Assembly (NCBI GenBank): GCA_009697495.1
Contig: SHUN01000011.1
Span: forward strand, 1-16,645
Origin: Bryobacterales bacterium
GTDB lineage: Bacteria > Acidobacteriota > Terriglobia > Bryobacterales > Bryobacteraceae
DNA: 16,645 nucleotides
Direction: 5' to 3'
Shown here: positions 7,002-13,412 of the stretch, piece after piece
Numbering within the stretch: the stretch's first letter is position 1
How the letters are laid out: each line of letters begins with the position of its first letter
The notes under the pieces: generated by a model
The model's input: the letters and a program-made list of their open reading frames with translations, nothing else
Databases searched by the model: none
What the model was told of the DNA's origin: nothing
Translations under genes and position numbers: made by a program

Positions 7002-7869
7002 GTCCATCAGCGTCGTTGTTATCAGCCGGAATGAAGGCTCGGACCTTCGCATGACTGTTGAAAACCTGCAGGACACGCTTCCCGGGAACGCCGAAATCGT
7101 CGTGGTGGATGATGGTTCCACCGATAAGTCGGCGGACTTTCTCGCCCGCCGCCGCGGTCGTGTCCGCCTGTTCCGTTCCGATGGCCGCGGCGTGGCCCAA
7201 TCGCGAGTCTTCGGCGCCTCGCACGCCAAAGGCGAAGTGATCCTGTTTGCCGATGCGCACCTCGGGCTCGACGCCGGCTGGTGGCAGCCAATGCTGGAAC
7301 AACTCGAGAACCCGAAAGTGGGCGCCGTCGCTCCCGCCATTACCCGCTTGCCCGCCACGAAAGTTGTCGGATACGGAATTACTTTCACCGGTCCGAAAAT
7401 GGAGGTCAGGTGGTTACGACGCAAGCCCAAGGCCCCTGTCGCGGTGCCGATTCTGCCGGGTTGCTGCCTTGCCATGCGGCGCGATGTGTTTGAATCAACC
7501 GGCGGCGGCTGGGACCCAGGCTTGCTCCATCGCGGCAACGTCGACAACGAATTTTCCGTCCGCCTGTGGCTGCTCGGGTTTCAGTTGATGATAGTGCCCG
7601 ATGTCCTCGTCCGCCACCGGTTTCGATCTGTTTCACCGTTTCCTGTCGGATGGCCCCAATACATTCACAATCGATTGCGCCTCGCGTTTGTCCATTTCAA
7701 GCCGGCGCGGCTGGCCGCCGTTGTCAGCAGCCTTCGTACTTACTCCGGATTCGGCGAAGCGCTCGGCTTACTCGTTGACAGCGATATTACTGCTCGCCGC
7801 CGGCAAATTTCCGCTCAACGCAAACGAAATGACGATTGGTACTTTGAACGTTTCCGCCTGAACTGGTAG
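6988..7869 (+). CDS. GT2-family glycosyltransferase, polypeptide GalNAc-transferase-like
   Basis: A 293-residue GT-A glycosyltransferase. The N-terminus ISVVVISRNEGSDLRMTVENL leads to the nucleotide-binding VVVDDGSTD (38-46). The metal-binding motif is DAH (89-91), a DxH form as in GalNAc-transferases, rather than DxD. The segment TGGGWDPGLLHRGNVDNEFSVRLWL resembles their Gal/GalNAc motif (E188), followed by a histidine at 210 in LVRHRFR. Donor and acceptor remain unknown. The start is TTG at 6988: the conserved beta strand begins seven residues later and no ATG lies near. It overlaps the frame-restored kinase end by 14 bases, which supports translational coupling to the kinase and hence one operon. 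Confidence 0.88.
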   Translation: MPKNKSISVVVISRNEGSDLRMTVENLQDTLPGNAEIVVVDDGSTDKSADFLARRRGRVRLFRSDGRGVAQSRVFGASHAKGEVILFADAHLGLDAGWWQPMLEQLENPKVGAVAPAITRLPATKVVGYGITFTGPKMEVRWLRRKPKAPVAVPILPGCCLAMRRDVFESTGGGWDPGLLHRGNVDNEFSVRLWLLGFQLMIVPDVLVRHRFRSVSPFPVGWPQYIHNRLRLAFVHFKPARLAAVVSSLRTYSGFGEALGLLVDSDITARRRQISAQRKRNDDWYFERFRLNW

Positions 7870-7872
7870 ACT
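7844..7872 (+). promoter_or_regulatory. Candidate promoter for the Lys/Ala/Pro repeat protein
   Basis: TTGAAC (7844-7849) and TAGACT (7867-7872) are separated by 17 bases; each matches the sigma70 consensus at four positions. The -10 includes the TAG stop of the upstream GT2 gene. A start near 7879 gives a leader of about 39 bases that carries the ribosome binding site. This is a prediction from spacing only. Confidence 0.35.
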
Positions 7873-7902
7873 CCTAAGATCTGTCCACGGACAACCCACG
7901 AA

Positions 7903-7912
7903 AGAGAGGAAG
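7903..7912 (+). promoter_or_regulatory. Strong purine-rich ribosome binding site
   Basis: AGAGAGGAAG ends 5 bases before the ATG at 7918. It is the clearest Shine-Dalgarno-like sequence in the window; most neighbouring genes lack one. It suggests high translation of the small basic protein. Confidence 0.6.
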
Positions 7913-7917
7913 TTTGT

Positions 7918-8244
7918 ATGGCAACAAAAGCAAAAAAGATTGTAAAAAAGGCCGCAGCTCCGGCTAAGAAGGCCGCTGCTCCGGCGAAGCAGGCCGTTGC
8001 TCCGGCGAAGAAGGCCGCTGCTCCGGCGAAGAAGGCCGTTGCTCCGGTGAAGAAGGCTGTTGCTCCGGCGAAGAAGGCTGTTGCTCCGGCGAAGAAGGCC
8101 GTTGCTCCGGCGAAGAAGGCTGTTGCTCCGGCGAAGAAGGCTGTTGCTCCGGCGAAGAAGGCTGTGCCGGCGAAGAAGGCTGTGACGGCGAAGAAAAGGC
8201 CGCCCACCACGCCTCCTCCAGCCACTCTCTTCCCTGTAGGTTGA
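7918..8244 (+). CDS. Histone H1-like Lys/Ala/Pro heptad-repeat protein
   Basis: A 108-residue, extremely basic, low-complexity protein with no globular domain. After MATKAKKIVKK come ten heptads of the form A(A/V)APAKK (residues 12-81), two shortened six-residue units AVPAKK and AVTAKK (82-93), and a Pro/Thr tail ending LFPVG. Such sequences resemble the C-terminal tail of eukaryotic histone H1 and the tails of bacterial nucleoid proteins (AlgP, HctB, PhaF-like), which bind DNA through lysines. A nucleoid-associated or DNA-compacting role is inferred. It has its own promoter-like sequence and a strong ribosome binding site, so it is probably expressed independently. The gene ends before a hairpin shared with a convergent gene. 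Repeat number probably varies between strains. Confidence 0.85.
   Translation: MATKAKKIVKKAAAPAKKAAAPAKQAVAPAKKAAAPAKKAVAPVKKAVAPAKKAVAPAKKAVAPAKKAVAPAKKAVAPAKKAVPAKKAVTAKKRPPTTPPPATLFPVG
7951..8196 (+). repeat. 21-bp coding tandem repeats (heptad array)
   Basis: About ten 21-bp units, most of the form GCTGTTGCTCCGGCGAAGAA plus one base, followed by two 18-bp units. Adjacent units near the middle of the array (8050-8150) are almost identical at the DNA level, differing mainly in the GCT/GCC Ala codon. The first units are more diverged. The pattern fits recent expansion by slippage or recombination. It is coding, in frame, and not a CRISPR array. Confidence 0.9.
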
Positions 8245-8260
8245 TCGAAGGCCGCAATCA

Positions 8261-8286
8261 ATAGGGGCGGCCCCGGTCGCCCCTAT
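8261..8286. terminator. GC-rich hairpin between convergent genes (possible bidirectional terminator)
   Basis: ATAGGGGCG (8261-8269) pairs perfectly with CGCCCCTAT (8278-8286) across an 8-base loop. It lies between the stop of the repeat protein and the stop codon of the minus-strand glycosyltransferase, and includes that stop codon. There is no T-tract on either side, so it is not a classical intrinsic terminator. It may still slow polymerase or protect 3' ends of both transcripts. Confidence 0.5.
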
Positions 8287-8990
8287 CCCTGACGCAATAG
8301 CTTTCTGTAATCCGCCGCGTCCAGCGTCGGGACTAACTCCTCCAAAGTCTTCGTATAAACCGCCCGCCCCGCGAAATACTGCTCAACTGACATCCGTACC
8401 CCCTCCGCAATTCCCCAATTCCACGTGTTCGTCCCATGCCGGACTACGATGTATTGCTCCACATCGCAGATCCGTTTGATCTGTGGCCGCAAGTCGCGCA
8501 GTAGGTGCGTATCCACCGATTGATTCACGTCCCGGAACGGCTGCGTCTTCCACAGAGATCGATGAAAGAACAGCGAGCCGCCGGTATTCCATCCATGCCC
8601 GCTGTGCCACACTTCTTTCCGGCCCCGCATTGTCAATAGAAAACAGCAGCGCGTGACGATCGTCCCCGCAAAGTCGCTCGCTGGCCGATTTCGCGCCGAC
8701 GTCGCTAGGAAGGCCGGCGCGTAGTAATCGTCATCATCCAGTTTCTGTATCCATTCCCCACGCGCCGCCTCGATTCCCAGATTTATCTTCGTTCCCTGTA
8801 CTGACGGCCGCGTCAACCGCAGATACCGCACGCCCGGAACATCGCGGCACAAAGATCCCACTGGCCGGTCGCCATCATCGACAAGAATCAACTCCGCATT
8901 CGCGTACGTCCGCCGCTGAAAACAGCGCAGCGCCTGCGGAATGAATCGACGCCTGTTTTTAGTCGCCATCACGCACGAAACCAAGGGCAT
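8283..8990 (-). CDS. GT2-family glycosyltransferase
   Basis: A GT-A glycosyltransferase of about 235 residues. From the chosen ATG it reads MPLVSCVMATKNRRRFIPQA, then the nucleotide-binding LILVDDG (34-40), and GEWIQKLDDDDYY (78-90) with the metal-binding Asp cluster. The C-terminal half (HSGHGWNTGGSLFFHRSLW, then a stretch ending DVEQYIVVRHGTN) is typical of small acidobacterial and proteobacterial GT2 proteins of unknown acceptor. Three in-frame ATGs occur at 9002, 8996 and 8990. I chose 8990 because the conserved beta strand starts right after it and a TACAAT -10-like box at 9010-9005 would start the transcript near 8998. It is divergent from the sulfatase gene and convergent with the repeat-protein gene, so it stands as a single-gene unit. 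Confidence 0.85.
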   Translation of the reverse strand: MPLVSCVMATKNRRRFIPQALRCFQRRTYANAELILVDDGDRPVGSLCRDVPGVRYLRLTRPSVQGTKINLGIEAARGEWIQKLDDDDYYAPAFLATSARNRPASDFAGTIVTRCCFLLTMRGRKEVWHSGHGWNTGGSLFFHRSLWKTQPFRDVNQSVDTHLLRDLRPQIKRICDVEQYIVVRHGTNTWNWGIAEGVRMSVEQYFAGRAVYTKTLEELVPTLDAADYRKLLRQG

Positions 8991-9003
8991 TCCCATTACC
9001 ATG

Positions 9004-9010
9004 TATTGTA
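9004..9010. promoter_or_regulatory. Overlapping divergent -10-like boxes (GT2 / sulfatase)
   Basis: On the minus strand, 9010-9005 reads TACAAT, a five-of-six match to the -10 consensus. On the plus strand, 9004-9009 reads TATTGT, a four-of-six match pointing at the sulfatase. No convincing -35 box is seen for either. If both are used, the two promoters exclude each other physically. Confidence 0.3.
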
Positions 9011-9022
9011 GCCGTGCAAAGC

Positions 9023-10381
9023 ATGAAACCCATCACCCGTCGCGCCGCCTTCGCCATAGCCCTCGCTCCGCAGTCCCGCCCCAATATTCTCTGGATCCTC
9101 GGCGACGATTTGGGCCCCCAACTCGGCTGCTACGGCCATCCGCTCGTCCGCACTCCGAACGCCGATCGCATCGCCGCCGAAGGCGTCCGCTTCACTCACT
9201 GTTTCACCACCGCGCCCGTGTGCTCCCCCTCCCGCTCGGCCTGGAACACCGGCGTCTACCAAACCACCATCGGCGCTCATAACCACCGCAGCCATCGCCA
9301 GGATGGGTATACCCTCCCCGAAGGCGTTCGCCTCGTCTCGCACCGTCTCCACGACGCCGGCTACTTCACCGCCAACGTCACCGAAATCACGCCCGCGCTT
9401 CGTACCAACGGCAAGACAGATTTCAATTTCAAAGTGGCTAAACCCTTCGACGGCACGCACTGGAACCAGCGCGCGCCCGGCCAGCCCTTCTACGCCCAGA
9501 TCAATTTCACCGCGCCCCACAAAGGCCCGCAATGGCCCCTCGCGCGCAAACAGCCCAACCTCGTCGATCCCGCCAAAGTCGAACTCCCGCCGTATTATCC
9601 GGACCATCCCGTCATTCGCGATGAAGTCGCCAACTATCTTGACGCCGTCAACAATTGGGATCGGCAGGTTGGCGTCGTCCTCGATCAACTCAAGAAAGAC
9701 GGCTTGCTCGACAACACCCTCATCTTCGTCTTCGGCGACAACGGCCGCTGTCTTCTCCGCGGCAAACAATGGCTCTATGACGCCGGCACTCACATTCCGC
9801 TCCTCGTTCGATGGCCCGGCCGCATCAAGCCTGGAACCGTGCGCCGGGACCCCGTCCTCTCGCTCGACATCACCGCCGCCACGCTCGACGCCGCCGGCAT
9901 CGAACTCCCCAAACTCTTCCACGGTCAGTCGCTTTTCAAAAACACCAGGCCCCGCACGGAAATCTTCACCGCGCGCGACCGTTGCGACATGACCGTTGAT
10001 CGCATTCGCGCCGTCCGCGACGCCCGCTATAAGCTCATTCATAACTTCTATCCTGATCGCTCCTACTCGCAATATAATGAGTACATCAAGAACAGTTACC
10101 CGGCCCTGACCGTCATTCAAAACCTCGCCAAAGAAGGGAAACTCAACGAAATCCAGGCCCGTTGGGTCGCGCCAACCCGCCCCGAGTTTGAACTCTACGA
10201 TCATCAGGCCGACCCCCACGAAGTGAACAACCTCGCCGCCCAACCCGCGCACAAGAAGGCGTTTGACCGCCTCAAAAAACGCCTCGATCAATGGATCGTC
10301 GAAACGAACGATCAGGGCCGCGTGCCCGAACCGGCAAGCGTCATCGCGCAGGAAGAACCGCGAGCCATCTCTGTAAAGTAA
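9023..10381 (+). CDS. Cys-type sulfatase (family S1, N-sulfoglucosamine sulfohydrolase-like)
   Basis: A formylglycine-dependent sulfatase of 452 residues that hydrolyses sulfate esters or sulfamates. Visible: RPNILWILGDDLG with the metal-binding Asp pair (28-29), the activation motif VCSPSR with Cys67 as the residue to be converted to formylglycine, GAHNHRSH downstream as in sulfamidase-like members, TAPHKGP (His166), and the second metal site GDNG (238-241) followed by a lysine (K248). The N-terminus MKPITRRAAFAIALA has a twin Arg and a short hydrophobic stretch; it could be an abbreviated Tat or Sec signal, so export is uncertain. ATG 9023 is preferred to the GTG at 9014. It precedes uxaC by 8 bases, which suggests action on sulfated uronate-containing glycans. 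The activating enzyme (anSME or FGE) is not in the window. Confidence 0.92.
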   Translation: MKPITRRAAFAIALAPQSRPNILWILGDDLGPQLGCYGHPLVRTPNADRIAAEGVRFTHCFTTAPVCSPSRSAWNTGVYQTTIGAHNHRSHRQDGYTLPEGVRLVSHRLHDAGYFTANVTEITPALRTNGKTDFNFKVAKPFDGTHWNQRAPGQPFYAQINFTAPHKGPQWPLARKQPNLVDPAKVELPPYYPDHPVIRDEVANYLDAVNNWDRQVGVVLDQLKKDGLLDNTLIFVFGDNGRCLLRGKQWLYDAGTHIPLLVRWPGRIKPGTVRRDPVLSLDITAATLDAAGIELPKLFHGQSLFKNTRPRTEIFTARDRCDMTVDRIRAVRDARYKLIHNFYPDRSYSQYNEYIKNSYPALTVIQNLAKEGKLNEIQARWVAPTRPEFELYDHQADPHEVNNLAAQPAHKKAFDRLKKRLDQWIVETNDQGRVPEPASVIAQEEPRAISVK

Positions 10382-10389
10382 AACCGACA

Positions 10390-11793
10390 ATGTCATTCAT
10401 ACACGACGATTTCCTCCTCCAATCCGCCGCCGCGCGGGACCTCTTTCACACTTACGCCAAAGACGAGCCGATCCTCGATTACCACTGCCACCTCCCGCCG
10501 CAGGATGTCGCCTCCAATCGCCGCTTCCGTAATTTGCATGAAATCTGGCTCGAAGGCGATCACTATAAGTGGCGCGCCATGCGTGCCAATGGCGTTCCCG
10601 AAGAGTTGATCACCGGCTCGGCAAGCCCTTACGAAAAGTTCCTGGCCTGGGCCCGCACGGTGCCCTTCACGCTTCGCAATCCGCTCTATCACTGGACCCA
10701 TCTCGAACTCCTCCGGTACTTCGACATCGACGATACCCTCAACGAACAAACCGCCGAATCCATTTGGAATCGAGCCAATGAAAAGCTCGCGACCGACGAA
10801 CTCTCCGCCCACGGAATCCTCGGCAAATTCCAAGTCCGCGCCCTCTGCACCACCGACGATCCCACGGATTCCCTGAGCGATCACAAGCAAATCGCCGCCT
10901 CCGGCCTCAGCACAAAAGTGTTTCCCGCCTATCGGCCCGATAAGGCCCTGACCGTCCACGACCCCGCCGCCTTCAATGCCTGGATAGCCAAGCTCGAGGC
11001 CGCCGCCAACGTGGAAATCCGCGGCTTTCAATCCTTCCTCGACGCCCTCGCCAATCGCCACGACTTTTTCCACTCCATGGGTTCGCGCCTCTCTGACCAT
11101 GGCCTCAACACCGCCTTCTCCGAACCCTGTACGCACGACGATGCCGCGCATATTTTCGACCGCGCCCATAACGGCCAAGCCGCCGATGCCGCCGAACACG
11201 CCCAGTTCGCCAGCTATCTCATGCATTTCTTCGGCCGCCTGGATGCCGCCAAAGGCTGGACCAAGCAGTTACACCTTGGCGCACGCCGGGCGAATAACAC
11301 GCGCATGTTCCGCCAGGTCGGCCCCGATACCGGTTTCGACGGTATCGGCGACTGGCCCCAAATCGACGCCGTGGCCCGGTACATGGATCAACTCGACTTA
11401 GTTGGCGCTCTGCCGAAGATGATCCTCTATAACGTGAACCCGGCCGATAATTACGCCTTCGCAACGGTGATCGGCAATTTCCAGGACGGCTCCGTCCCCG
11501 GCAAAATTCAATTCGGCAGCGGCTGGTGGTTCCTCGATCAGAAGGAGGCAATGGAACTGCAAATCAACGCGCTCTCCAACTGCGGCTTGCTCTCCCGTTT
11601 CGTCGGCATGTTGACGGACTCCCGGTCATTCGCATCCTACCCCCGCCACGAGTATTTCCGCCGCGTGCTTTGTAACATGCTCGGCCGCGATATTGAGAAT
11701 GGCGAACTCCCCCGGGATATGCCGTTGGTCGGCGGCATGGTCAGGAGTATTTGCTACTCGAACGCGGTTCAGTACTTTAATTTGCCAGCCTAA
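10390..11793 (+). CDS. uxaC: Uronate (glucuronate/galacturonate) isomerase
   Basis: Converts D-glucuronate to D-fructuronate and D-galacturonate to D-tagaturonate, the first cytoplasmic step of hexuronate use. The 467-residue product is the normal length for UxaC. It starts MSFIHDDFLLQSAAARDLFH and carries the metal-binding DYHCHL (30-35), the family signature CTTDDPTDSL (153-162), AYRPDKA, the HLGARRANNTRM segment, FGSGWWFLDQKEAME, and the end MVRSICYSNAVQYFN. All appear intact. The ATG at 10390 is 8 bases after the sulfatase stop; no other start fits. Cotranscription with the sulfatase points to catabolism of uronic acids released from sulfated polysaccharides. No uxuA/uxaB-type gene follows; the next gene is a transposase on the opposite strand. 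Confidence 0.96.
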   Translation: MSFIHDDFLLQSAAARDLFHTYAKDEPILDYHCHLPPQDVASNRRFRNLHEIWLEGDHYKWRAMRANGVPEELITGSASPYEKFLAWARTVPFTLRNPLYHWTHLELLRYFDIDDTLNEQTAESIWNRANEKLATDELSAHGILGKFQVRALCTTDDPTDSLSDHKQIAASGLSTKVFPAYRPDKALTVHDPAAFNAWIAKLEAAANVEIRGFQSFLDALANRHDFFHSMGSRLSDHGLNTAFSEPCTHDDAAHIFDRAHNGQAADAAEHAQFASYLMHFFGRLDAAKGWTKQLHLGARRANNTRMFRQVGPDTGFDGIGDWPQIDAVARYMDQLDLVGALPKMILYNVNPADNYAFATVIGNFQDGSVPGKIQFGSGWWFLDQKEAMELQINALSNCGLLSRFVGMLTDSRSFASYPRHEYFRRVLCNMLGRDIENGELPRDMPLVGGMVRSICYSNAVQYFNLPA

Positions 11794-11818
11794 TCAATTC
11801 AGGTGCGCGACATTTACC

Positions 11819-11864
11819 GAGCTGCGACCGATCCGTTTCCGAGCCGCGACCGTAAGGGAGCGGT
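11819..11864 (+). repeat. REP-like repeat, left cluster (one diverged partial and one full copy)
   Basis: A partial copy GAGCTGCGACCG (11819-11830) precedes a full copy at 11841-11864 (GAGCCGCGACCGTAAGGGAG and four more bases). Bases 11836-11864 are an exact inverted match to 12396-12424 on the other side of the transposase gene. The unit has short internal complementary ends and could fold into an imperfect hairpin. The placement next to uxaC's 3' end is typical for extragenic REPs. Confidence 0.85.
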
Positions 11865-11874
11865 CCCTGCGTCC

Positions 11875-12369
11875 TCAAAAATCGGCGCCCACACACACCG
11901 CCATATCTTCGCCCTGCTCCTCAACGACATACCGGATCGCTTCCCGCACATCTTGATCCTTCCATAGCCACCGGGTGCTGCCATGGCGCGCCCAGCGCTT
12001 TCGATCGGATCCATCTGGCCCCAGCCGGTTTAAACCCCGGCTGGCGTATGACTTGAAATCGTTCATGATTTTCTCGGGCCGCGGCTCAGCCTCCACGACG
12101 ACATGCACATGATTGGTCCGCACATGGGCGGCCAACAGACCCCAACCTCGGTGCATACATACCTCCCGCAGTGCATGCAGCACTACCGCCCGGCTGTCCC
12201 GGTCGAGCAAATACGGCACCTGATTCATGCGCTGCCTTTCATCGGAGACGCGTTGCGGGTCAGCTTCCAACAATCGGCCCCTGGGCATATTGTGGCGCCG
12301 ATCTACAGAACCCGATTCATCGCCGTGCAGGTGCCCGCCGTAAGTTGCGAACGTGATGAAGTACCTCAT
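11875..12369 (-). CDS. Y1 (IS200-like/REP-associated tyrosine) transposase, RAYT type
   Basis: A single-domain HUH transposase of 164 residues that would nick and rejoin single-stranded DNA. It begins MRYFITFATYGGHLHGDESGSV, characteristic of the RAYT-like branch. It has the metal-binding HUH motif NHVHVVVEA (H87, H89), the presumptive nucleophile Tyr108 in NDFKSYASRGLN, and the C-terminal WARHGSTRWLWKDQDVREAI followed by YVVEEQGE. All catalytic residues are present and the frame is intact. The longer frame could start at a TTG (12381), but ATG 12369 gives the standard N-terminus. The gene is flanked by inverted REP-like sequences, which is the arrangement of RAYT loci; these genes are usually single-copy, domesticated, and act on dispersed REPs. 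Confidence 0.92.
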   Translation of the reverse strand: MRYFITFATYGGHLHGDESGSVDRRHNMPRGRLLEADPQRVSDERQRMNQVPYLLDRDSRAVVLHALREVCMHRGWGLLAAHVRTNHVHVVVEAEPRPEKIMNDFKSYASRGLNRLGPDGSDRKRWARHGSTRWLWKDQDVREAIRYVVEEQGEDMAVCVGADF

Positions 12370-12395
12370 AGTCTCGTACAAATCAACTCTTACAC

Positions 12396-12440
12396 ACCGC
12401 TCCCTTACGGTCGCGGCTCGGAAAGTCGCGGCTCGCTACA
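12396..12440 (+). repeat. REP-like repeat, right cluster copy A plus partial copy
   Basis: Bases 12396-12424 are the exact reverse complement of 11836-11864 and include ACCGCTCCCTTACGGTCGCG. A partial second copy GTCGCGGCTCGC follows immediately at 12425. The order full-then-partial mirrors the partial-then-full order on the left side, so the whole cluster is an inverted repeat with a small indel. Confidence 0.85.
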
Positions 12441-12485
12441 CCGGCTCAGCCAAGCGCACCTGGTACCCTCACATTCACGGGAACT

Positions 12486-12514
12486 CCGCTCCCTGGCGGT
12501 CGCGGCTCGGTACA
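12486..12514 (+). repeat. REP-like repeat, copy B
   Basis: CCGCTCCCTGGCGGTCGCGG followed by CTCGGTACAC matches copy A with two substitutions (TTA replaced by TGG at the centre). It lies in the same orientation as copy A, about 90 bases further on. It is in the gap before the prepilin peptidase gene, a gap of about 200 bases in which nothing else is recognisable apart from a promoter-like box. Confidence 0.8.
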
Positions 12515-12561
12515 CAGGATCACCTAAACATTCTCCCCTCAATCTGTTTTATCCCCCACCC

Positions 12562-12570
12562 TGCTATCTT
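12562..12570 (+). promoter_or_regulatory. Candidate extended -10 promoter for the prepilin peptidase operon
   Basis: TGCTATCTT is an extended -10 element (TGn followed by TATCTT). A start near 12577 would leave about five bases before the ATG at 12582. No good -35 is seen, which extended -10 promoters can tolerate. It would drive the three-gene unit that follows. Confidence 0.4.
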
Positions 12571-12581
12571 GTCTAGTAGCC

Positions 12582-13400
12582 ATGCTCCCCGCGATTCTGG
12601 CAGGACTCTTCGGCCTTCTCATCGGCAGTTTCCTCAACGCCTGCATTTTCCGTTTCCCCAGAGACATCACTCTCTGGAACCCCTCACGCAGCTTTTGCCC
12701 CGCGTGCGAAACGACCATCGCCTGGTACGACAATATCCCCGTCCTCAGCTACCTCCTGCTCCGAGGCAAATGTCGGCACTGCCAATACGCCATCCCCTTC
12801 CGCTATATTCTGGTTGAATTGCTTTGCGGTATAATGTACTTTCTAATTGTGTACAGCTTCGGCCTCACTTTGCCCGCCGCCAAACTTGCCTTGTTTGGCG
12901 CCATCAACCTGGAACTGGCCGCTTCCGATTTTGAAGAACGCATTCTTCCCGATGAGTTCACCAAGGGCGGTGTCATCGCCGGGCTGGTCCTGGCGTGGTT
13001 CCAGCTTCTCCCGGTGGGTTTCTCGTCGCTGGTTGTTCCTTTCGACGCATCGCTCGCGATGCATTCGGTGGTGGAATCGGCAATCGGCGCGGGCTTCGGG
13101 TACTGTTCGTTGTGGGCCGTCGCGTGGCTGTATCTTAAGTTTCGTGGAAAGGAAGGCATGGGAATGGGCGACTTTAAGATGGCGGCCATGGTCGGGGCTT
13201 TTCTTGGACTTTCACCGATGTTGTTCTCGCTGATGATCGGTTCCGTGCTCGGGGCCGTCGCGGGAATTGTCATCGTCACATTCTCCAAAGAAGAAGCGGC
13301 AACCTATGAAGTGCCCTTCGGTTCCTTCATGGGAATTGCCGCCTTTGGCGTCGCCTGGATGGAAGCGGTACGAGAGATGGCTGATGCTGTTGTACACTAA
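12582..13400 (+). CDS. Type IV prepilin peptidase / N-methyltransferase (family A24)
   Basis: A polytopic inner-membrane aspartic protease that cleaves and N-methylates type IV pilin or type II secretion pseudopilin precursors. Its 272 residues include the N-terminal GSFLNACIFRFPRD, the two zinc-type pairs CPAC (39-42) and CRHC (64-67) of the methyltransferase domain, and the two catalytic aspartates: D116 in ASDFEERILPDE and D197 in GMGMGDFKM. Several hydrophobic segments follow the PilD layout. The start ATG follows an extended -10 box by a few bases. uppS begins 12 bases after the stop, so all three genes to 14995 look like one operon. No pilin or assembly gene is in the window. Whether it acts as PilD or GspO cannot be told. 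Confidence 0.94.
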   Translation: MLPAILAGLFGLLIGSFLNACIFRFPRDITLWNPSRSFCPACETTIAWYDNIPVLSYLLLRGKCRHCQYAIPFRYILVELLCGIMYFLIVYSFGLTLPAAKLALFGAINLELAASDFEERILPDEFTKGGVIAGLVLAWFQLLPVGFSSLVVPFDASLAMHSVVESAIGAGFGYCSLWAVAWLYLKFRGKEGMGMGDFKMAAMVGAFLGLSPMLFSLMIGSVLGAVAGIVIVTFSKEEAATYEVPFGSFMGIAAFGVAWMEAVREMADAVVH

Positions 13401-13412
13401 GAAATTACGCTG

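Noticed and set aside
7951..8196. Regular short repeats resembling a repeat array such as CRISPR
   Set aside because: The units are contiguous 21-bp coding heptads without unique spacers and keep the reading frame.
7815..8261. Long open frame on the minus strand (FFAGATAFFAGA-type repeats)
   Set aside because: It is the exact antisense of the Lys/Ala/Pro repeat gene; the plus-strand frame has the ribosome binding site and a known type of protein.
8996..10396. 466-codon open frame on the minus strand opposite the sulfatase
   Set aside because: The plus strand encodes a clear sulfatase with all motifs; the antisense product is a Gly/Val/Glu-rich shadow typical of GC-rich coding DNA.
12103..12576. 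Plus-strand open frame across the transposase and REP region
   Set aside because: It is antisense to a transposase with intact HUH and Tyr motifs and then runs through repeat sequence; no protein family is recognisable.
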